A DNA stretch of 64,000 nt, from NCBI GenBank assembly GCA_963775505.1, contig CAVZIL010000001.1, positions 496,001 through 560,000 on the forward strand, written 5' to 3'. The notes beneath the pieces were generated by a model. That model did no database searches and had not been told where the DNA came from. It saw only the letters and a program-made list of their open reading frames with translations. Of the stretch, positions 42,084-50,670 are shown piece after piece. This DNA is from JAIBJN01 sp963775505. GTDB lineage: Bacteria; Actinomycetota; Thermoleophilia; Gaiellales; Gaiellaceae. Position 1 is the first letter of the stretch, and each line of letters begins with the position of its first letter. The translations under genes were made by a program, and so were the position numbers.

Positions 42084-43031
42084 GTGCCCTCGCCGACGTC
42101 GCGCCTTCTCGCTCTCCTCGAGAGCCTCCAGACGCAGCCCGTCGTCACCGGCAGGGAGCTCGCCGAGCGCCTCGGGATCGACGTCCGCACGCTTCGGCGC
42201 TACGTCGCCGCCCTGCAGGAGCTCGGTATTCCCGTGGAGGGCCAGCGAGGGGTCGGCGGCGGTTACCGGATGCGGCCCGGATACCGGCTGCCGCCGCTGA
42301 TGCTGAGCGACGACGAGGCGGTCGTGGTCGTCCTGGGCCTCGCCGCGGCGCGGCGGCTCGGCCTCGACACGGAGAGCGCGGCGGCCGACGGGGCGCTCAC
42401 GAAGATCCACCGTGTCCTTCCGGACCGCCTGCGCGGCCGGGTCGAGGCGCTCGAGGCCAGCCTGGGGTTCGTCGAGCCCGCGTCCGGCGCCGCCCCGGTC
42501 CCGGGCGAGACCGTCCTCCTGCTGGCGGAGGCCGTGCGCCGGCGGAAGCGCGTCCGCACCCGCTACCGGTCGTTCTCCGGCGCCCTCTCCGAGCGGGAGC
42601 TCAGCCCCCACGGGCTGGTCGTCAACGCCGGCCGCTGGTATCTGGCGGCGCACGACCACGGCCGGGCGGAGCTCAGGACCTTCCGCGTCGACCGCATGCT
42701 CGGGCCGGTCCTCGAGGAGGCTGCCGCCCTCGACCCCCCGAAGGGATTCGACCCGGTCGCGTACGTGACGAGCTCGCTGGCGAGCGTGCCCTGGACGTGG
42801 GAGGTCGAGGTGGAGCTCGACCTCCCGCTGGACCGGGCCGCGGAGCGCATCCCGGCGACGCTCGCGCAGCTTGCCGCAGAGGGTGGGGCGACGATTCTCC
42901 TCATGAACGTCGAGTCCCTCGACTGGACGGCGAGCTTCCTCGCCGGCCTGGGCTGCGGCTTCACTATTCGACGCCCCGACGAGCTCCGCGCGAGCGTCCG
43001 CAACCTGGCCGCCCGCCTGGCGACCGTGTGA
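42084..43031 (+). CDS. HTH and WYL domain transcriptional regulator (YafY type)
   Basis: N-terminal winged helix: SRLLALLESLQTQPVVTGRE, then DVRTLRRYVAALQELGIPVE and GVGGGYRMRPGYRLPPL. The WYL domain follows near residue 150 (RRKRVRTRYRSFSG ... PHGLVVNAGRWYLAAHDHG), with the GRWYL core and FRVDRML. A C-terminal WCX part completes it; 315 residues is normal. GTG start close to the operator repeat suggests autoregulation. Confidence 0.9.
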   Translation: MPSPTSRLLALLESLQTQPVVTGRELAERLGIDVRTLRRYVAALQELGIPVEGQRGVGGGYRMRPGYRLPPLMLSDDEAVVVVLGLAAARRLGLDTESAAADGALTKIHRVLPDRLRGRVEALEASLGFVEPASGAAPVPGETVLLLAEAVRRRKRVRTRYRSFSGALSERELSPHGLVVNAGRWYLAAHDHGRAELRTFRVDRMLGPVLEEAAALDPPKGFDPVAYVTSSLASVPWTWEVEVELDLPLDRAAERIPATLAQLAAEGGATILLMNVESLDWTASFLAGLGCGFTIRRPDELRASVRNLAARLATV

Positions 43032-43050
43032 GGCGACGTACGATGGCGGG

Positions 43051-43881
43051 GTGGGGGAAACCCGGTCCGAGTGGCTGACGCGGAGGCCGACGGCGGCGCT
43101 GACACCGTTCGTCGAGCGGTACGTCGGCTACCGGCTCGAGGGCTTTCCACCCGGCGTCCACCGAGGCCTCCCCTCGCGGCACCTGACGTTCATCGTCAGC
43201 ATCGGGCCGGAGATCGACGTGGTCGCGCAGACCGATCCTGTGCAGGCTCCGCGCACGTACCGAGCCGTGGTCGGCGGCCTGCAGGCCTCGCCGGCGCTGA
43301 TCGCCCACCACGGCTACCAGGAGGGCGTCGCGTTCGAGCTGACGCCGCTCGGCTGCCGCTCGCTGCTCGGCCCGCCCGCGCGCGAGATCTGGAACAGCTC
43401 CCTCGAGCTGGACGAGCTGACGGGCCCGGTGGGAGCCGAGCTGTGGGAGCGCCTCCAGCCGGCGGCGGGGTGGCCCGAGCGCTTCGCGATCTGCGACGAG
43501 GTGCTCGCCCGGCTCGCGTCCGATCGCCGGGTCGAGCCGGCGCTCGACCGCTCCTGGCGACTCCTGACGGAATCCGCCGGCACCGTGCCGGTGGCCGACC
43601 TCGCCCGCACCGTGGGCTGGACGCGCCAGCACTTCGCCCGCCGCTTCGCCGGCGAGTTCGGGCTCTCCCCGAAGCTCGCCGCCCGCGTCGTGCGCTTCGA
43701 CCGCGCGCGGAGGATGCTGCGGGCGCCATTCCTCTCGATCGCGCAGGTCGCGCACGCTTGCGGCTACTACGACCAGGCCCACCTCACGCGGGACTTCCGC
43801 GAGCTCGCCGGCGTCTCGCCCGCCCGGTTGCTCGCCGACGATCTTCCATCCGTCCAAGACGGCGAGGACCGCTCGGGGTGA
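43051..43881 (+). CDS. AraC-family transcriptional regulator
   Basis: 276 residues. The N-terminal half resembles the DUF6597 sensor style (FVERYVGYRLEG ... GLPSRHLTFIVSIG). The AraC domain begins near 180: VADLARTVGWTRQHFARRFAGEFGLSPK, then ISIAQVAHACGYYDQAHLTRDFRELAGVSPARL, the two helix-turn-helix units. GTG start 19 bases after the WYL gene. It immediately precedes two VOC genes, its likely targets. Confidence 0.9.
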   Translation: MGETRSEWLTRRPTAALTPFVERYVGYRLEGFPPGVHRGLPSRHLTFIVSIGPEIDVVAQTDPVQAPRTYRAVVGGLQASPALIAHHGYQEGVAFELTPLGCRSLLGPPAREIWNSSLELDELTGPVGAELWERLQPAAGWPERFAICDEVLARLASDRRVEPALDRSWRLLTESAGTVPVADLARTVGWTRQHFARRFAGEFGLSPKLAARVVRFDRARRMLRAPFLSIAQVAHACGYYDQAHLTRDFRELAGVSPARLLADDLPSVQDGEDRSG

Positions 43882-43891
43882 AGATGGGCGC

Positions 43892-44293
43892 ATGACCGAC
43901 ACGACCACATCCGTCTGGCCCGTCCTCTCCTACCGGGACGCCCCCGCCGGGATCGCGTTCCTCACCAGCGCGTTCGGATTCGAGGAACGAGCCGTGTTCA
44001 GCCGCGACGGCGATCCCGCGGTCGTCGAGCACGCAGAGCTCGGCTGGCCGCTCGGCGGCGGCGTCATGCTCGGCACCGCCGGCAAGGACGACTCGGCGTT
44101 CGGGGCGCGGCTCCCGGGCACCGACTCCGTCTACGTCGTCTGCGACGACCCCGACGGGCTCTTCGCGCGGGCGACCGCCGCCGGCGCCGAGGTCGTGCGC
44201 GGCCTCGCCGACGAGGACTACGGCTCCCGCGGCTTCACCGTCAGGGATCCCGAGGGCAACCTCTGGAGCTTCGGGACATACGCGGGCGAATAG
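43892..44293 (+). CDS. VOC-superfamily protein, PhnB-like
   Basis: 133 residues: VWPVLSYRDAPAGIAFLTSAFGFEER opening and SRGFTVRDPEGNLWSFGTY ending are the bleomycin-resistance/PhnB-like pattern. The gene starts ten bases after the AraC stop and two bases before the next VOC gene. Substrate unknown. Confidence 0.85.
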   Translation: MTDTTTSVWPVLSYRDAPAGIAFLTSAFGFEERAVFSRDGDPAVVEHAELGWPLGGGVMLGTAGKDDSAFGARLPGTDSVYVVCDDPDGLFARATAAGAEVVRGLADEDYGSRGFTVRDPEGNLWSFGTYAGE

Positions 44294-45081
44294 GCATGCT
44301 CGACCACGTCGTCATCAACGTCTCGGACTATGAGCGGAGCCGCGAGTTCTACGCGCGGGCGCTCGCCCCGCTCGGGCTCTCGCTCCAGATGGAGCCCGAG
44401 CCGCGCAGGGGCGGCTTCGGCGCCGACGGGAAGCCCTGGTTCTGGATCACCGACCTGCGCGAGCCGACGACCGAGAACGTCCACGTCGCGTTCGCCGCGT
44501 CCGACCGGGCGACGGTCGACGCGTTCCACGCCGCCGCGCTCGCCGCGGGCGGAGCCGACAACGGCCCGCCCGGGGTGAGGGAGATCTACCACCCGACGTA
44601 CTACGGGGCGTTCGTGCTCGACCCGGACGGCAACAACATCGAGGCGGTCTGTCACCGCTAGAGCGCGAGCAACGCTCTGCAGGCCTGCGCGGAGCTCGTC
44701 GACCTGGCCGGCGTCCAGGCGGCCTCGGACGAGCTCGTCGAGCTCCGCGAGCGCCCGCGCGGCCACGGGCTCGAAGGCTCTGCCGCGCTCGGTCAGGTAG
44801 ATGACCGAGGCGCGTCCGTCGCTCGGGTCGGCGCGCCGCTCGACGAGCCCGTCGCGCTCGAGCCGGCGGATCAGCTCGGTCATCGCCTGCTTGCTCAGGC
44901 GCGCCCGCCGCCCGAGCTCGCCCAGGCGCAGCCCGTCCTCCTCGAAGAGCGGCACGAGCACCGAGCCGTAGGCGGGGCTGACGTCGTCCCAGCCGGCGGC
45001 GGCGAAGCGCTCAGCGAGGAGCTCGTTCCAGCGCTGCGCCGCCTTGGCCAGCAGGAAGCCGAGGTCGTCCCGGCCGATCAC
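44218..45081 (-). CDS. MarR-family transcriptional regulator (open frame runs past the natural end)
   Basis: Residues 1-141 (45081-44658) are a normal MarR: LGELGRRARLSKQAMTELIRRLERDGLVERRADPSDGRASVIYL. The literal frame then continues antisense through the VOC gene to 44218, with Arg/Val-rich non-domain sequence. A single base near 44663 would give TAG at 44660-44658, convergent with the VOC stop; this is the likely true end. GTG start lies inside the SRPBCC gene, so the two are translationally coupled. Possibly controls the palindrome at 45495. Confidence 0.75.
   Translation of the reverse strand: MIGRDDLGFLLAKAAQRWNELLAERFAAAGWDDVSPAYGSVLVPLFEEDGLRLGELGRRARLSKQAMTELIRRLERDGLVERRADPSDGRASVIYLTERGRAFEPVAARALAELDELVRGRLDAGQVDELRAGLQSVARALAVTDRLDVVAVRVEHERPVVRRVVDLPHPGRAVVGSARGERGGVERVDRRPVGRGERDVDVLGRRLAQVGDPEPGLPVGAEAAPARLGLHLEREPERGERPRVELAAPLIVRDVDDDVVEHAYSPAYVPKLQRLPSGSLTVKPREP
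44296..44661 (+). CDS. VOC-superfamily (glyoxalase-like) protein
   Basis: 121 residues: MLDHVVINVSDYERSREFYA with the first metal His, and EIYHPTYYGAFVLDPDGNNIEAV with a later His/Glu pair, so the metal site looks intact. Pairs with the preceding VOC gene. Its stop shares CTAG with the presumed end of the converging MarR gene. Confidence 0.88.
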   Translation: MLDHVVINVSDYERSREFYARALAPLGLSLQMEPEPRRGGFGADGKPWFWITDLREPTTENVHVAFAASDRATVDAFHAAALAAGGADNGPPGVREIYHPTYYGAFVLDPDGNNIEAVCHR

Positions 45082-45469
45082 GCAGAAGGTGCTGCGGAAT
45101 GTTGTCGAACTCGCGGAGAAGCGACTGGTACTGCGACTCGAAGAGCTCGTCCGGCATCCCCGGCCCCTTGAACATCGTGAAGCTGTAGGCGCTCCGCCCG
45201 TCGGCCAGCTCGACGACCCGGGTGGGGAAGAGGGCGAGCTGGTCCTCGGCCGGGCCGGCGAACATGTCGATCACGCCCGTCTCGGGGTCCGCCTCGATCG
45301 TGAAGTAGAACTCGCCGAGCCCGTTCACCACCTTGGCCTTGCCGTCCTCGAACTTCAGCTCGCGTGCGAACTCCGTCGCCCAGTCCGGCAGGTTCTCGAT
45401 CCGCGAGAGGTAGTCGAACACCTGCGCCTTCGGCGCGTCGAGCACCGTGGTGACAGTCCGAGAGTTCAT
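45011..45469 (-). CDS. SRPBCC-fold (START/Bet v1-like) protein
   Basis: 152 residues: TVTTVLDAPKAQVFDYLSRIENLPDWATEFA is the SRPBCC opening with a hydrophobic ligand cavity pattern, followed by GLGEFYFTIEADPETGVIDM. The last 25 residues (RDRPGRPRLPAG) are unlike the family and overlap the MarR start by 71 bases, so a base error near 45100 may have lengthened it. Operon partner of the MarR gene; may bind the same ligand or a toxic hydrophobe. Confidence 0.8.
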   Translation of the reverse strand: MNSRTVTTVLDAPKAQVFDYLSRIENLPDWATEFARELKFEDGKAKVVNGLGEFYFTIEADPETGVIDMFAGPAEDQLALFPTRVVELADGRSAYSFTMFKGPGMPDELFESQYQSLLREFDNIPQHLLRDRPGRPRLPAGQGGAALERAPR

Positions 45470-45494
45470 CCCGTTCCTCCCTTAGTCCGCTAGA

Positions 45495-45508
45495 GTACTA
45501 TTTAGTAC
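45495..45508. promoter_or_regulatory. Palindromic MarR-type operator
   Basis: GTACTA-TT-TAGTAC lies 26 bases upstream of the SRPBCC ATG, in an AT-rich gap. A 6-bp perfect palindrome of this size and place suits autoregulation by the MarR protein of the operon. Confidence 0.5.
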
Positions 45509-45523
45509 GGTAGCAGACCTTTT

Positions 45524-46309
45524 CTACGAGCCGGCGAGCACCTCGTCGACGAAGGCGAGCACCACCGGGTGGGCCGGATTGACTAGGTGGCCGCCCTCGA
45601 CCCACTCGACCGTGGCCGACGGCAACGCGGCGGCCATGGCGCTCGTCACCTCGTCGAATCCAGGCTGCAGGGATTCCTCGGCGGCGACGAGCAAAGCGGG
45701 CTGGTCGATGGTGGCGAGCTGCTCCGCGCTGAGCTCGGGATAGCCGGCGCGGACTTCGGCGACGAGCGCCGGGCCGTTACCTGTGAGCAGCTCGCGCAGC
45801 TGCTCGGGCAATCCCTCCCACGCTCCGGGCCCCGCGACGGCTCCGATGACCGTCTCGGCGACGCTGCTCATGTCCTTCTCGGCGGCGGCCTGGACCTGCT
45901 CCGTGACGTCGGCGAGCCAGCGCGTTGCCTCCCGGCTGAACGAGGGTGCGTCGCCCTCGAGCAACACGAGCGCCCGGACTCTGTCCGGATAGCGCAGCGC
46001 GAGGTCGATCGCCACCGCGCCGCCGTAGCTGCGTCCGATCACGATCGCCGGCGCCGCGCCGAGAGCGTCGATGAGCGCCGCGGCATCGTCGGCCTGCTCG
46101 TGCACGTTGGTGGCGTATGGCTCGGGTCGCTCGCTACGGGAGTGACCGCGTCGGTCGTAGGCGATGGTGCGGCCGTGCTTCGCGAGCTCGGCCACCGCGT
46201 CGCTCCAGACGGCAGCCGAGCTGCCGGCCCCGTGGAGGCAGACGATCGGCTCGCCGGTCCCGTGCTCCTCGTAGTAGAGGGAGACGCCGTTGACGCGAGC
46301 CTCGGGCAT
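45524..46309 (-). CDS. Alpha/beta hydrolase
   Basis: 261 residues. VCLHGAGSSAAVW is the oxyanion-hole loop, IGRSYGGAVAIDLAL the nucleophile elbow with Ser, and WVEGGHLVNPAHPV the catalytic His. The acid residue is probably the Asp/Glu near LLVAAEESLQPGF. An esterase, lipase or haloperoxidase-like role is possible. Same strand as the F420-like gene upstream, four bases apart, so probably one transcript. Confidence 0.88.
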   Translation of the reverse strand: MPEARVNGVSLYYEEHGTGEPIVCLHGAGSSAAVWSDAVAELAKHGRTIAYDRRGHSRSERPEPYATNVHEQADDAAALIDALGAAPAIVIGRSYGGAVAIDLALRYPDRVRALVLLEGDAPSFSREATRWLADVTEQVQAAAEKDMSSVAETVIGAVAGPGAWEGLPEQLRELLTGNGPALVAEVRAGYPELSAEQLATIDQPALLVAAEESLQPGFDEVTSAMAAALPSATVEWVEGGHLVNPAHPVVLAFVDEVLAGS

Positions 46310-46312
46310 GGC

Positions 46313-47194
46313 CTATGCAGTATCCCGCAGCGCCGGAACGATCTCCCCGGCGAAGCGCTCGAGCTGGGCTCCGGGATCCTCGCTCGGCCAGAAGACGAAG
46401 GTGTCGAAGCCGAGCTCGGTCGCGAACTCGGTCAGTGTCTCGACCCAGTGCTCCGGCGGCCCCTCGAGCAGCCCACGGGTCGGGCCGTCGACGATCGCGC
46501 CCGAGACGTTGTAGACGCGCCGGACCGCGGACGGTTCGCGCCCGGCGGCGACCGCGGCCTCGTCGATCTGGGCAGCTAGCGCGGGGACGAGCTCGGGCGT
46601 CGCCCAGGAGAGCGAAGGCACCCAGCCGTCGGCAAGCCGTCCCGTGAGCGCGAGGCCGCGCGGCTTGCCCACGCCGAGCCAGATCTCGATCGGGTGCACC
46701 GGGGGCGGGCCCGGATGGAGGCCGCGCACCCGGTAGTGCTCGCCTTCGAACGCGATCGTGCGCTCGCCGCTCCAGAAGGCGCGGATCAGGCCGATCGCCT
46801 CCTCGAGCGCGCGCAGCGCCTCGCCTGCCGAGCGGACGGGCCCGCCCATCGCCCCGATCGCCTCCCAGAAGGCCCCCGCCCCCAGCCCCAGCTCGAACCG
46901 GCCTCCGGAGAGCACGTCGAGGCTCGCCGCCTGCTTCGCAAGGATGGCCGGCGGCCGAAGCGGGAGGCTGGCGACGTCCGGAAAGAGACGCACGCGCTCC
47001 GTGCGCGCGAGCAGGTCGCCGATCAATGCCCACGTGTCGAGAAAGCGCCACTGGTACGGGTGGTCCTGGATCCCGATCAGGTCGAGCCCGAGCTCGTCGG
47101 CGCGGGCGGCGACCTGGCGGTGAACGGCGAGATCGGCGCTCGTCGGGACGAGCGAGAGCCCGAACTCCAGCGGGCGCCCGTAGCGGGAGGTCAC
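46313..47194 (-). CDS. LLM-class flavin/F420-dependent oxidoreductase
   Basis: 293 residues with the luciferase-like TIM barrel: LEFGLSLVPTSADLAVHRQV, DLIGIQDHPYQWRFLDTWAL, LAKQAASLDVLSGGRFELGLG and PIEIWLGVGKPRGLALTGRLADGWVPS. These are the F420/FMN-binding landmarks. Substrate unknown. It forms an operon with the alpha/beta hydrolase. Confidence 0.9.
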   Translation of the reverse strand: MTSRYGRPLEFGLSLVPTSADLAVHRQVAARADELGLDLIGIQDHPYQWRFLDTWALIGDLLARTERVRLFPDVASLPLRPPAILAKQAASLDVLSGGRFELGLGAGAFWEAIGAMGGPVRSAGEALRALEEAIGLIRAFWSGERTIAFEGEHYRVRGLHPGPPPVHPIEIWLGVGKPRGLALTGRLADGWVPSLSWATPELVPALAAQIDEAAVAAGREPSAVRRVYNVSGAIVDGPTRGLLEGPPEHWVETLTEFATELGFDTFVFWPSEDPGAQLERFAGEIVPALRDTA

Positions 47195-47277
47195 GGCGCC
47201 GAGTATGCACGGTGCGGGACGATGAGTCCCCGGCTCGCCGTGGGTCTATACCTCGACGCGACGACGAAGGGAGACCA

Positions 47278-47916
47278 ATGCGACTCACCCTGACGACCTT
47301 CATCACCCTGGACGGAGTCGTGCAGGCTCCCGGCGGGCCGGACGAGGACACGAGCGGCGGGTTCGAGCACGGTGGGTGGCTGGTCCCGTACCTGGACGAC
47401 GACATGGGCCAGGCGATGGACGGCTTCTTCGCCGAGGCAGACGCCTTCCTGCTCGGCCGCCGGACGTACGAGATCTTCGCCGCGTCGTGGCCGAAGATGA
47501 ACGATCCGAACGACCCGGTCGCGAGTGCCCTGAACACGCTGCCGAAGTACGTGGCCTCGCGGACGCTCCAGCAGGTCTCGTGGGAGGGCTCCTCGCTGCT
47601 CCAGGGCGACCTCGCGACCGAGGTCGCCGAGCTGAAGCGCGGGTCCGGGCGAGAGCTCCAGATACACGGGAGCGGTGGCATGGCCCGGACGTTGATCGAG
47701 CACGGTCTGATCGACGAGTACAGGCTCCTGACGTATCCGGTCGTGCTCGGCGCCGGCAAGCGCCTGTTCGGCGAGGGCGCGAAGCCGTCTGCGCTCGAGC
47801 ACGTTGACCACAGGCCGACGAGCACGGGCGGGAGCATCGACGTCGTATGCGCTGGCGGGCGAGCCCACGTATGGCGCCGTCGGGCCCGAGTACGAGCAGC
47901 GATAGTAGAGGCGTGA
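47278..47916 (+). CDS. RibD C-terminal (dihydrofolate reductase-like) protein
   Basis: From ATG 47278: MRLTLTTFITLDGVVQAPGG is the standard opening, then FLLGRRTYEIFAASW, LQIHGSGGMARTLIEHGLIDEYRLLTYPVVLGAGKRLF. These proteins bind NADPH with a DHFR fold; their true substrates are usually unknown. After residue about 190 the literal frame gives Arg-rich sequence; one base removed near 47848 restores the family ending ALAGEPTYGAVGPE and TAG 47903-47905. Confidence 0.85.
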   Translation: MRLTLTTFITLDGVVQAPGGPDEDTSGGFEHGGWLVPYLDDDMGQAMDGFFAEADAFLLGRRTYEIFAASWPKMNDPNDPVASALNTLPKYVASRTLQQVSWEGSSLLQGDLATEVAELKRGSGRELQIHGSGGMARTLIEHGLIDEYRLLTYPVVLGAGKRLFGEGAKPSALEHVDHRPTSTGGSIDVVCAGGRAHVWRRRARVRAAIVEA

Positions 47917-48737
47917 CCGAGCAGCCGACGATCGCCCTCCGGGATGGCCGAGCTATCCCGCAGCTCGGCTTCGGCGTGTTCCAGGTCCCGCCCGGCGAGC
48001 CGACGCGCGAGGCGGTCGCGGCGGCCCTGGCCACGGGCTACCGCCACGTCGACACAGCCGCCGTCTACCGGAACGAGGCCGACGTCGGGGCGGCCATCCG
48101 GGCGAGCGGGCTTCCGCCGGGATCTGTGTGGGTGACGACGAAGCTCGCGAACGCAGACCAGGGTGCGGCGACCGCCCGCCGCGCCTTCGAGACGTCCCTG
48201 GAACGGCTCGGCCTCGAGGCGGTGGACCTCTACATCCTCCACTGGCCGCACGAGCTGCGGCTCGAGAGCTGGCGCGTGCTCGAGCAGCTGCACGCGGAAG
48301 GCCTCGCTCGCTCGATCGGAGTCTCGAACTTCCTCGCGGGCCATCTCGACGAGCTGCTCGCGCACGCCTCCGTGCCTCCCGCCGTCAACCAGATCGAGTT
48401 GAGCCCGTTCCTCCACCGGACGCGCGAGGACACGCTCCGGCGCTGCGCCGAGGAGGGGATCGCCGTCGAGGCCTACAGCCCCCTGACCAAGGGCCGGCGT
48501 CTGGACGACTCGACGGTGACGGCGATCGCGGCCGAGCTGGGCCGGGCGCCGGCGCAAGTGCTCATCCGCTGGTCGCTGCAGAAGGGGTTCATCGTGCTTC
48601 CGCGCTCGGGGAACCCCGGCCGCATCGCCGAGAACGCCGCCGTCTTCGACTTCTCGCTCGACGACGCCCAGATGGCCGCGCTCGATGCCCTCGACGAGGG
48701 CCTGACGACGGGTTGGGATCCGGCGACACAGGCCTGA
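47913..48737 (+). CDS. Aldo/keto reductase
   Basis: 274 residues from GTG 47913: PQLGFGVFQVPPGEPTREAV, GYRHVDTAAVYRNEADVG (catalytic Asp and Tyr), WVTTKLAN (Lys) and LYILHWPH (His) complete the tetrad; IGVSNFLAGHLDEL and VLPRSGNPGRIAENA bind NADPH. It reduces aldehydes or ketones in the cytoplasm. The open frame 22 codons further upstream lacks a ribosome site and overlaps the previous gene. Confidence 0.93.
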   Translation: MTEQPTIALRDGRAIPQLGFGVFQVPPGEPTREAVAAALATGYRHVDTAAVYRNEADVGAAIRASGLPPGSVWVTTKLANADQGAATARRAFETSLERLGLEAVDLYILHWPHELRLESWRVLEQLHAEGLARSIGVSNFLAGHLDELLAHASVPPAVNQIELSPFLHRTREDTLRRCAEEGIAVEAYSPLTKGRRLDDSTVTAIAAELGRAPAQVLIRWSLQKGFIVLPRSGNPGRIAENAAVFDFSLDDAQMAALDALDEGLTTGWDPATQA

Positions 48738-48790
48738 GGGGAGGGCCATCGCTCCGATGAGTTTCGCAGCGAGCCACGGTCTCTAGGAGC

Positions 48791-49225
48791 ATGAGCAAGC
48801 CAAGGGTTCACATCACGATGACAACCGAGCAGCAAGCATCGGAAGCGGCCATCCGCGCGCGGATCGAAAGCTGGGCGACGGCGGTCCAGGCTGGAGACCT
48901 GGACGGTGTGCTCGCCGACCACTCCGACGACATCCAGATGTTCGACGTGCCCCCGCCGAACGAGCTGCGCGGCATGGAGGCCTACCGCGAGTCGTGGCCT
49001 CCGTTCTTCGACTGGCTCGAGCAAGGGGGCGTGTTCGAGATCGTCTCGCTCGACGTCACCGCCGGCGCCGACGTGGCCTTCGCGACCGCCCTGCTCCGCT
49101 GCGGGTCCGAGGAGGGGCTGAGGAAGGATCCGGACACCCGCCTGCGGCTGACGGTCGGACTGCGGAAGGAGGGCGGTCGCTGGGTCGTCTCGCACGAGCA
49201 CCATTCATTTCCCACCGGGGATTGA
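48791..49225 (+). CDS. SnoaL/DUF4440-like NTF2-fold protein
   Basis: 144 residues: ARIESWATAVQAGDLDGVLADHSDDIQMFDV is the common NTF2-fold opening, followed by LRGMEAYRESWPPFFDWL and GGRWVVSHEHHSFP. The cone-shaped fold may bind or isomerise a small ligand. A second start (MTTEQQASEAAIR) at residue 10 is equally plausible. Confidence 0.8.
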   Translation: MSKPRVHITMTTEQQASEAAIRARIESWATAVQAGDLDGVLADHSDDIQMFDVPPPNELRGMEAYRESWPPFFDWLEQGGVFEIVSLDVTAGADVAFATALLRCGSEEGLRKDPDTRLRLTVGLRKEGGRWVVSHEHHSFPTGD

Positions 49226-49295
49226 CGGGTGAGTACCAGTCAGCTGCCTCGACGGTCGCCGATGAGTTTCGGCCCCAGGAGGGATCTCAACTGCT

Positions 49296-50309
49296 GTGAC
49301 GTCGATCGGGCTCGACCGACATCTGATCGCCGCGGCGACGAGCGGCGACGCCGCCGCGTTCTCGAAGCTCGTCGAACGGCATCGCGCCGAGCTCCAGGTG
49401 CACGCCTACCGGATGCTCGGCTCGCTCGAGGACGCCCAGGACGCCGTCCAGGACGCCCTCCTCCGCGCCTGGCGCAGCCGCGAGACGTACGACGGGCGCT
49501 CGACGTTCCGCGCCTGGCTCTATCGGATCACGACCAACGCCTGCCTCAGAATCCTCGAGCGCCGGCCTCGGCGGCTCGCGCCCTACGAAGTCGGCCCCGC
49601 AGCCGAGGTCGGCGCCCGCCCGTTGCCGCCGGAGGACCTCCCCTGGCTGCAGCCGTACCCCGACCTCCTGCTCGACGAGGGCCCCGAGCCCGATGATGCG
49701 GTCGTCGCGCGCGAGACGATCGAGCTCGCGTTCCTCGCCGCGATCCAGCATCTGCCGCCGCGCCAGCGCGCGGTCCTGATCCTGCGCGACGCGCTCGACT
49801 GGTCGGCGGACGAGACCGCCGCGGTGCTCGAGATGAGCGTCGCCGCCGTGAACAGCGCGCTGCAGCGGGCCCGGGCAACGATGAAGGACCGGCTCCCGGC
49901 GAGACGGCTCGAGTGGGCGACAGCCACCGGCGCCGAGGACGCCGAGCGGTCGCTCCTCCAGACCTACATGGAGGCATTCGAGCGACACGACGCGTCTCGG
50001 CTCGTCGCGCTCCTTCGCGAGGACGTGCGGCTGGCGATGCCGCCGCACCCGACCTGGTACGAGGGACGCGAAGCGGTCGCCGCGTTCCTCGCCGGCGTCG
50101 CGTTCAGGCCCGGATCAGAAGCGCACCGGTTCGTGCCGACGCGCGCGAACAGGCAGCCGGCGTTCGGGGTCTATCGGGGCGAGGGCGCCGACGCGAGACC
50201 CTTCGCGATCAACGTGGTGCAGATCGAGTCCGGCCTGGTCGTGGACATGCACTTCTTCAAGTACCCCGAGCTCTTCCCGGCCTTCGGCCTCCCCGACTCG
50301 CTTCGATGA
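49296..50309 (+). CDS. ECF sigma factor with C-terminal SnoaL-like domain (SigG-like)
   Basis: 337 residues. Sigma-70 region 2 (AFSKLVERHRAELQVHAYRMLGSLEDAQDAVQDALLRAWR) and region 4 (HLPPRQRAVLILRDALDWSADETAAVLEMSVAAVNSALQRAR) are intact. A SnoaL-like domain of about 110 residues follows (LLQTYMEAFERHDASRLVALLREDVRLAMPP), which in this sigma group regulates activity in place of an anti-sigma factor. Its TGA overlaps the next ATG. Confidence 0.92.
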   Translation: MTSIGLDRHLIAAATSGDAAAFSKLVERHRAELQVHAYRMLGSLEDAQDAVQDALLRAWRSRETYDGRSTFRAWLYRITTNACLRILERRPRRLAPYEVGPAAEVGARPLPPEDLPWLQPYPDLLLDEGPEPDDAVVARETIELAFLAAIQHLPPRQRAVLILRDALDWSADETAAVLEMSVAAVNSALQRARATMKDRLPARRLEWATATGAEDAERSLLQTYMEAFERHDASRLVALLREDVRLAMPPHPTWYEGREAVAAFLAGVAFRPGSEAHRFVPTRANRQPAFGVYRGEGADARPFAINVVQIESGLVVDMHFFKYPELFPAFGLPDSLR

Positions 50310-50614
50310 CCGCCGACGAGAGCGCCTGCGACGCGCTCTTACACGGTCCCCTCCCGGAGGGCTTCAGCAGGTGCGTCTTCCGGATTGCGCCGGGGCTCGC
50401 GCTCGACATGGGGTGGTTTCGCCTGCCCGACGCCATTCTGGTGGTCGAGCAGGGAGGGCTCGAGATCGAGTGCCGGGCCGGGACGTGCCGGCGCTTCGGG
50501 CGCGGCTCGATGATCCCGATCGCGCGGCTCCCCGTTGCCGGCCTCCGCAGCGTCGGCCCCTCCCCGCTCGTCCTCGTGGCCGTCTCGCGAGCGCCTGCCG
50601 AAACGGACCGATGA
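50306..50614 (+). CDS. Small hypothetical protein coupled to the sigma factor
   Basis: 102 residues of beta-rich sequence (LDMGWFRLPDAILVVEQGGLEIECRAGTCRRFGRGSMIPIARLPV) with a cupin- or cyclic-nucleotide-domain-like strand pattern but no recognised signature. The ATG overlaps the sigma stop, so it is probably a functional partner of the sigma factor; its role is unknown. Confidence 0.6.
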   Translation: MTADESACDALLHGPLPEGFSRCVFRIAPGLALDMGWFRLPDAILVVEQGGLEIECRAGTCRRFGRGSMIPIARLPVAGLRSVGPSPLVLVAVSRAPAETDR

Positions 50615-50670
50615 GTTCTTGCGCTTCGCCGGATCGTACGGCGACGGCTCAAACGAATCGGAAGGTAACG

